From contig JALFIK010000060.1 in assembly GCA_022776205.1 (NCBI GenBank), positions 1 through 10,002 on the forward strand: 10,002 bases of DNA, written 5' to 3'. Both the position numbers and the translations under genes were made by a program. Below the pieces are notes generated by a model. The model was not told the origin of the DNA, ran no database searches, and was given only the letters and a program-made list of their open reading frames with translations. Below, in pieces: positions 5,963 to 10,002 of this stretch. This stretch comes from Eubacterium sp. (lineage in GTDB: Bacteria; Bacillota; Clostridia; Lachnospirales; Lachnospiraceae). The first letter of the stretch is position 1; every line of letters starts with the position of its first letter.

Positions 5963-6910
5963 TTGAATAATAAAATGAAACAGAAAAAAATATGCACTAC
6001 ATTCGTCCTGCTTTGCATGATGCTATTGATTAATCTTCCGGTAACGGCAGCCGGTGTACCGGCAGTTAAATCCGGATCAAACATTTTTGTTCCATGTAAA
6101 ACACTATTTGCAAGAAACGGAATGAATGTTTCCTATAAGGAAGATGGTAATAAAGTAACGATTCGCCATGGAAAACGGAAGATTATATATTACGCCAACA
6201 AAAAATATGCCAAGGTAAATGGGAAGAAGATGAAACTTAACGCAGCACCCTATTTTGGTACATATAAAAGCGGGAATCCAAGAGATTTTTATGTTCCGGC
6301 AAGACAGACGGCATCTTTCCTTGGATTAAAATATTTTGGAACCGGAAATGTAAATACAGTCACCTTCGGAGTTCGTACAGATATTGAAAAGTCAGTTACA
6401 CAGGCCTCGAAGGTATCGAAATCCCAGTTTATCAGTAAAATCGGACCTCTTGCCAGGTCAAATTATAAAAGAACCGGAATTCTTGCATCGGTTACAATGG
6501 CTCAGGCTATTTTAGAAAGCGGATGGGGGCAGTCTTCTCTTGCGAAAAATGCCAACAATCTTTTCGGAATGAAAAAAGATCTTTCGGGAAACAACTGGGA
6601 GGGCAGTTCCTGGGACGGAGTAAATTATTATAAGAAAAAAACATATGAATATGGAAGAAAAGGGAGATATAAAATAACAGCAAAATTCCGAAAATACTCC
6701 TGCCTGGAAGATTCGATTGAAGACCATTCTGCCTACCTTCTAGGTGCCAGAAATGGAAACAGATATCGTTATGCCGGTATTACAAATACAAAAAGTTATA
6801 AAAAACAGCTTAAAATTATTAAAAAAGGTGGATATGCCACCTCGGGTTCCTATGTAAAGGATCTTTGCAAAGTCATCCGAACCTACAACCTTACAAAATG
6901 GGATAAATAA
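5963..6910 (+). CDS. Secreted autolysin: stalk (copper amine oxidase N-like) domain plus GH73 glucosaminidase
   Basis: A 315-residue exported peptidoglycan hydrolase. Residues 1-30 form a signal peptide (KQKK, a hydrophobic core, then VTAA) with likely cleavage near residue 29-30; there is no lipobox. Residues about 31-135 resemble the copper amine oxidase N-terminal-like stalk domain (IFVPCKTLF, a VTIRHGKR strand, then FYVPARQTASFLGL before VNTVTFG). Despite the name, such domains are usually structural wall-associated modules. Residues about 160-315 are an endo-beta-N-acetylglucosaminidase of the GH73/LytG-FlgJ type: VTMAQAILESGWGQS with likely catalytic Glu185, NLFGMK, a KFRKYSCLEDSIEDHSAYLL segment, and a GGYATSGSYVKDL end. 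It would cleave GlcNAc-MurNAc bonds in the wall. The TTG start at 5963 has AGGAG (5951-5955) 7 nt upstream; the ATG at 5975 is too far. Low-GC codon use matches its neighbours. Confidence 0.9.
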   Translation: MNNKMKQKKICTTFVLLCMMLLINLPVTAAGVPAVKSGSNIFVPCKTLFARNGMNVSYKEDGNKVTIRHGKRKIIYYANKKYAKVNGKKMKLNAAPYFGTYKSGNPRDFYVPARQTASFLGLKYFGTGNVNTVTFGVRTDIEKSVTQASKVSKSQFISKIGPLARSNYKRTGILASVTMAQAILESGWGQSSLAKNANNLFGMKKDLSGNNWEGSSWDGVNYYKKKTYEYGRKGRYKITAKFRKYSCLEDSIEDHSAYLLGARNGNRYRYAGITNTKSYKKQLKIIKKGGYATSGSYVKDLCKVIRTYNLTKWDK

Positions 6911-6918
6911 ATCATCTT

Positions 6919-6958
6919 AAAAGAAAGGGTTTCATTTTATGAGATTCTTTCTTTTTTT
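6919..6958 (+). terminator. Intrinsic terminator after the autolysin gene
   Basis: A 17-bp stem (6919-6935 with 6939-6955, three G-T wobbles, no mismatches) closes a TTT loop. The right arm runs into seven consecutive T (6952-6958). It lies 9 nt after the stop codon and is a strong rho-independent terminator for the + strand. Confidence 0.85.
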
Positions 6959-6965
6959 CATAGAA

Positions 6966-6993
6966 TTTTCAGAAAAATAGTGTATGATATAAA
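6966..6993 (+). promoter_or_regulatory. Candidate promoter for the two-component operon
   Basis: TTTTCA (6966-6971, 4 of 6 matches to TTGACA) lies 16 nt before TATAAA (6988-6993), which carries an extended -10 TGA directly upstream (6985-6987). Transcription would begin near 7000, about 34 nt before the response regulator ATG. It lies just downstream of the autolysin terminator, so the pair is probably transcribed separately from the autolysin. Confidence 0.5.
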
Positions 6994-7033
6994 AAGAGAA
7001 TGCGTTTAGAAATACATTAAGGGAGGCACCGAT

Positions 7034-7711
7034 ATGGATAAATTAAAAATCATGGTAGTGGATGATGAAAGCAGAATGAGAAAACTCGTGAAAGATTTTT
7101 TAAAAAAGAAGGATTTTGATGTAATAGAAGCGGCGGATGGGGAGGAAGCCCTGGATCTTTTTTTTAAAGACAAGGACATCAGTCTGATAATTCTCGATGT
7201 GATGATGCCTAAGATGAATGGATTTGATGTGGTGAAAGAAATTCGGCAGTATTCCCAGGTTCCGATCATTATGCTTACGGCCAAAGGAGAAGAGAGCGAC
7301 GAACTGAATGGTTTTGATCTTGGTGTGGATGAATATATATCCAAACCTTTTAGTCCTAAAATTCTTGTAGCCAGGGTGGAAGCCATTTTGCGGCGGAGTA
7401 ATAGTCTGTCCAAGAATGAAGTACTTAAGGCAGGGGGAATTGAGCTGGATATCGCTGCCCATGAAGTACGCATTGACGGAAAAGAGATAACCTTAAGCTT
7501 TAAAGAATTTGAGTTGCTACACTACTTTGTTATGAATCAGGGAGTGGCTCTCTCGAGGGAAAAGATTTTGAATAATGTATGGAATTATGATTATTTTGGA
7601 GATGCAAGAACAATCGATACCCATGTAAAGAAGTTGAGAAGTAAACTTGGAGATAAAGGAGAATACATCAAAACGATCTGGGGAATGGGATATAAGTTTG
7701 AAGTAAACTAG
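7034..7711 (+). CDS. OmpR/PhoB-family response regulator
   Basis: A 225-residue cytoplasmic transcription factor. The receiver domain (about 3-120) has the acidic pair Asp10-Asp11, phosphoacceptor Asp55 (ILDVMMP), switch Thr82 (MLTA) and Lys104 (SKPF). The C-terminal winged helix (about 130-225) has the expected LSFKEFELLHYF, the recognition-helix region RTIDTHVKKLRSKLG and the wing hairpin IKTIWGMGYKFE. It is full length for the family. AGGGAGG (7020-7026) is 7 nt before the ATG. The kinase start follows 9 nt after the stop, so the two form an operon. The regulon is unknown; the upstream autolysin is a possible but unproven target. Confidence 0.95.
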   Translation: MDKLKIMVVDDESRMRKLVKDFLKKKDFDVIEAADGEEALDLFFKDKDISLIILDVMMPKMNGFDVVKEIRQYSQVPIIMLTAKGEESDELNGFDLGVDEYISKPFSPKILVARVEAILRRSNSLSKNEVLKAGGIELDIAAHEVRIDGKEITLSFKEFELLHYFVMNQGVALSREKILNNVWNYDYFGDARTIDTHVKKLRSKLGDKGEYIKTIWGMGYKFEVN

Positions 7712-7720
7712 GAGAAAGTG

Positions 7721-9286
7721 ATGCGTAATTCAATCCGTTTTAAGATGGCTTCCATTTTGATGATCATCGTCGGAGGAGTCATTATTTTTACCTGGTTTTT
7801 AAATAATACATTTTCAGAGAAATATTACGTCTCTTCGGAAAAAGAGTCCATTGTTCATACTTTCCATAAGGTAAAAAGGATTCTCAGCGAGGAGACGGAC
7901 CAGGAAATTATTGATGAAGAGATGGAGCAGATCTCGAATAAAACAAATATTAAAATGATGATTGCCCAGTCCAGCAATTATTATTACAGCCAGAATGTTA
8001 TTTTCAGTAATCTGATTGACGGAAGTAAGACCTATGAGGAAATTCTCGGATATCTTGACCAGATTCGAAGTCAGATCATACTTGGAAAACAGTTTGAATA
8101 TCTTAATCCAGGCAAGAAAAGCCATACGTTTCCGTGGGAGAGGCAGGAGGATGATAATTTTTCTTCCCTTGTTTCGAAAGGGTATTTTGTCACTCAGTTG
8201 AAAGACCAGGCCAGTGGACAGAATGGGATTTATCTTTTTGGATTCACGGAGGATAATTTTCTGATTGCCATGCGGGTATCTATTGAAGGAATTAAGGCAA
8301 GTGCCACGATTAGCAGCCGTTTTATGGCTTATGTCGGTTTTATCGGTATGTTGATTGGAAGTTTTGGCATTTTCCTTTATGCATCCTCTTTTACAAAACC
8401 GATAAAAGATATGGCATCTGTGGCAAATCGTATGGCAAATCTGGATTTTGATGCCAAAATAAATGTCACCCAGGATGATGAGCTGGGTGAACTGGGGAAA
8501 TCCATGAATCGGCTGTCTGAAAAGCTTGAATCGACAATTGCAGATCTCAAATCTGCCAATTTAGAATTACAAAAAGATATTGAACAGAAAGAAAAGATTG
8601 ATGACATGAGAAAAGAATTCCTTTCTCATGTCAGTCATGAACTTAAAACCCCGATTGCATTAATTCAGGGATATGCAGAAGGATTAAAAGAAAATATTAC
8701 GGATGATGAGGAGAGCAAAGATTTTTACTGTGAAGTAATCGCAGACGAGGCAAGAAAGATGAATGCGATGGTTAGAAAACTTCTCACACTGAATCAGATT
8801 GAGTTCGGAAATAATCAGCTGTCCATGCAGAGGTTTGATATCTGCCAGATGATACAGAACAAAATAAATTCTTCCCAGATTTTATTTCGGAAGAAAAATA
8901 ATGCGGTAATATTTGAAGAAAAAGGACCGGTATATGTCTGGGCCGATGAACTGATGATTGAAGAAGTATTCAGCAATTATCTGTCTAATGCTCTCAATCA
9001 TGTTTGTGAGGACGGAGTCATTCGTGTCTGGTTTGAAAAAATGGAAGACAATCTCAGAGTGCATGTCTATAATGATGGAAAGACGATTCCAGAATCAGAG
9101 CTTGATAAATTATGGATTAAATTCTACAAAGTGGATAAGGCCCGTACCAGAGAATACGGTGGGAACGGAATCGGACTGTCCATTGTTGCAGCGACAATGA
9201 AAGCGCATGGAAAAGATTTTGGAGTGACGAATGAGAAAAACGGTGTAGATTTTTATTTTGATCTGGATGCAAAAATAAAATCCTGA
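7721..9286 (+). CDS. Membrane sensor histidine kinase with HAMP domain
   Basis: A 521-residue class I sensor kinase and cognate partner of the preceding regulator. Order: short cytoplasmic N-terminus; TM1 (about 8-27); an extracytoplasmic sensor region (about 28-200) that I cannot assign to a named fold; TM2 (about 201-224); HAMP (about 225-275, starting TKPIKDMASVANRMANLDF); a short coiled coil rich in Leu, Glu and Lys; then the dimerisation/phosphotransfer domain with SHVSHELKTP and phosphorylated His306. The ATPase domain has the N box YLSNALNH (Asn423), G1 region YNDGKTIP (Asp452), F box WIKFYKVDKAR and G2 box GGNGIGLS (480-487). All catalytic boxes are present. ATG 7721 is preferred because AGGAG (7710-7714) is 6 nt upstream; the GTG at 7718 is too close. 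The signal is unknown. Confidence 0.95.
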   Translation: MRNSIRFKMASILMIIVGGVIIFTWFLNNTFSEKYYVSSEKESIVHTFHKVKRILSEETDQEIIDEEMEQISNKTNIKMMIAQSSNYYYSQNVIFSNLIDGSKTYEEILGYLDQIRSQIILGKQFEYLNPGKKSHTFPWERQEDDNFSSLVSKGYFVTQLKDQASGQNGIYLFGFTEDNFLIAMRVSIEGIKASATISSRFMAYVGFIGMLIGSFGIFLYASSFTKPIKDMASVANRMANLDFDAKINVTQDDELGELGKSMNRLSEKLESTIADLKSANLELQKDIEQKEKIDDMRKEFLSHVSHELKTPIALIQGYAEGLKENITDDEESKDFYCEVIADEARKMNAMVRKLLTLNQIEFGNNQLSMQRFDICQMIQNKINSSQILFRKKNNAVIFEEKGPVYVWADELMIEEVFSNYLSNALNHVCEDGVIRVWFEKMEDNLRVHVYNDGKTIPESELDKLWIKFYKVDKARTREYGGNGIGLSIVAATMKAHGKDFGVTNEKNGVDFYFDLDAKIKS

Positions 9287-9305
9287 AAAATCAGATATTT
9301 CGAAA

Positions 9306-9331
9306 AAAGGATGCCGATCAAGGCATCCTTT
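9306..9331. terminator. Bidirectional intrinsic terminator between the kinase gene and the convergent small gene
   Basis: AAAGGATGCC (9306-9315) pairs with GGCATCCTTT (9322-9331) around a 6-nt loop. On the minus strand the stem runs into six T (complement of 9303-9308), a strong terminator for the small gene ending at 9337. On the plus strand it is followed by TTTATATATTATT, a weaker tail for the kinase gene ending at 9286. Confidence 0.85.
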
Positions 9332-9336
9332 ATATA

Positions 9337-9549
9337 TTATTCGTATAGTGGAAAACTTCCGGATTCTTCTCCGTTAAATACATAGTAGACTTTATTTTCT
9401 TCCGGTTTCAGATATAAATCCATAGTCTTTAGATCCTTCACTTTCCGGTCTTTATTTCCTGCGTCTACCCATACTTTTTTTGCCCGGGCAATGATTTCTT
9501 TACTCTCCGCTGTATTGCCGCCAAATTCTACATTATATGTTGATTTCAT
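9337..9549 (-). CDS. Small conserved protein resembling the DUF6465 family
   Basis: A 70-residue acidic/basic mixed protein without signal peptide or membrane segment, so probably cytoplasmic. The pattern of an N-terminal strand (TYNVEFGG), a helix (SKEIIARAKKVWVDAG), then KVKDLKTMDLYLKPEENKVYYVFN and a short end resembles the clostridial family I recall as DUF6465, whose function is unknown; the assignment is from memory of the LYLKPEE...YYV pattern. A GGGG-containing SD (AAAGGGGA, about 9556-9563) lies about 6 nt before the ATG, and a good terminator follows the stop, so it is an independent monocistronic gene convergent with the kinase. Confidence 0.75.
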   Translation of the reverse strand: MKSTYNVEFGGNTAESKEIIARAKKVWVDAGNKDRKVKDLKTMDLYLKPEENKVYYVFNGEESGSFPLYE

Positions 9550-9577
9550 TAGTATTCCCCTTTCAAAATTGAGATAG

Positions 9578-9583
9578 ATTATA
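9578..9583 (-). promoter_or_regulatory. Candidate -10 for the small 9337-9549 gene
   Basis: TATAAT on the minus strand (9578-9583) lies 28 nt upstream of the ATG. The hexamer 17 nt further upstream (TTATAC) is a poor -35, and TTGTAA (9595-9600) is too close, so only the -10 is convincing. Confidence 0.35.
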
Positions 9584-9588
9584 ATGTA

Positions 9589-9618
9589 TTGTTGTTACAA
9601 GTATAATAAATCTATAAT
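9589..9618 (+). promoter_or_regulatory. Candidate promoter for hisH
   Basis: TTGTTG (9589-9594) and TATAAT (9613-9618) are separated by 18 nt; further TATAAT copies lie at 9602-9607 and 9618-9623. The leader of over 100 nt contains two small stems (ATTGA/TCAAT at 9630-9643 and AATGGA/TCCATT at 9686-9702). It has no T-box TGGNACCGCG and no His-codon leader peptide that I can see. Confidence 0.45.
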
Positions 9619-9738
9619 ATAATAAATGAATTGAAAAATCAATATAAAATTGAAAAGAGAAGGATTAAAAGATAAATATTGCAAAAATGGAATGAATCCA
9701 TTAAAATAGAAAAGAATCGATGCACAGGAGGAAATGAA

Positions 9739-10002
9739 ATGATTGCAATTATAGATTATGATGCAGGTAATATTAAAAGCGTGGAAAAGGCAGTACATTA
9801 TCTTGGAGAAGATGCCGTGATTACCCGGGATAAAAATCAGATATTATCCAGTGATAAGATTATCCTGCCGGGGGTAGGAGCTTTCGGGGATGCCATGGAA
9901 AAACTTCGGGCCTTCGGCCTTGACGAGGTGATTTATGATGCGGTGGATAAGGATATTCCATTTCTTGGAATCTGTCTTGGTCTCCAGCTCCTGTTTGAAA
10001 AA
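9739..10002 (+). CDS. hisH: Imidazole glycerol phosphate synthase, glutaminase subunit HisH (3' end outside window)
   Basis: The first 88 residues of a class I glutamine amidotransferase. HisH releases ammonia from glutamine and channels it to HisF, forming imidazole glycerol phosphate in histidine synthesis and AICAR as by-product. The N-terminus MIAIIDYDAGNIKSVEKA is characteristic of HisH, followed by ILPGVGAFGDAM (oxyanion strand, residues 42-53) and the nucleophile elbow GICLGLQLL with Cys79. The His-Glu pair of the triad lies beyond the window. AGGAGG (9726-9731) is 7 nt before the ATG at 9739; the ATG at 9734 is out of frame. The gene follows about 190 nt of AT-rich DNA, so it may be the first gene of a his cluster running rightward. 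Confidence 0.95.
   Translation, partial: MIAIIDYDAGNIKSVEKAVHYLGEDAVITRDKNQILSSDKIILPGVGAFGDAMEKLRAFGLDEVIYDAVDKDIPFLGICLGLQLLFEK

Noticed and set aside
7718..7720. GTG start of the histidine kinase
   Set aside because: It is only 2-3 nt from the SD; the following ATG at 7721 is better spaced.
9550..9738. T-box or histidine-rich leader peptide before hisH
   Set aside because: No T-box core sequence and no short ORF with runs of His codons; only two small AT-rich stems.
1..10002. CRISPR array, insertion sequence, phage or defence island
   Set aside because: No spaced direct repeats, transposase, integrase or terminal inverted repeats were seen; all genes look like vertically inherited core functions.

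Overview
The window looks like a chromosomal housekeeping stretch from a low-to-mid GC Gram-positive anaerobe, most likely a Clostridia member of the Lachnospiraceae type. This rests on strong AGGAGG-type ribosome binding sites, consensus TTGACA/TATAAT promoters, TTG starts, a MecA-family adaptor, a lipobox lipoprotein, a stalk-domain/glucosaminidase autolysin and a small protein resembling DUF6465. The lineage is inference. I see no rRNA, tRNA, CRISPR array, insertion sequence, phage gene or attachment site.

Layout, left to right. Positions 1-707 hold the 3' part of a zinc-finger-less DnaJ (CbpA-like) co-chaperone whose stop codon sits in the loop of an 18-bp perfect hairpin. On the minus strand, 744-1142 encodes a PepSY lipoprotein. 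It diverges from an SGNH/GDSL hydrolase (1250-1879), and the two share an AT-rich promoter region. A consensus promoter then drives a MecA-family adaptor (1961-2782). Next comes a tight three-gene cluster (2906-5770): a chorismate mutase-ACT protein with a collapsed prephenate dehydratase region, an unrecognised 240-residue protein, and an O-acetylhomoserine sulfhydrylase. The first two genes are separated by 2 nt and the last two overlap by 8 nt.

A structured 192-nt intergenic region leads to a secreted autolysin (5963-6910) ended by a good terminator. An OmpR-type response regulator and a HAMP histidine kinase follow (7034-9286). A bidirectional terminator separates the kinase from a convergent 70-residue protein (9337-9549, minus). 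The window ends inside hisH (9739 onward), the glutaminase subunit of imidazole glycerol phosphate synthase.

The genes form several independent units rather than one system: proteostasis (DnaJ, MecA), amino-acid metabolism (chorismate mutase, sulfhydrylase, HisH) and envelope or signalling (lipoprotein, autolysin, two-component pair). The least explained part is the 2906-5770 operon, where an apparently dehydratase-dead chorismate mutase and an orphan protein are translationally linked to a sulfur-assimilation enzyme. I found nothing that clearly amounts to a new defence or mobile system.
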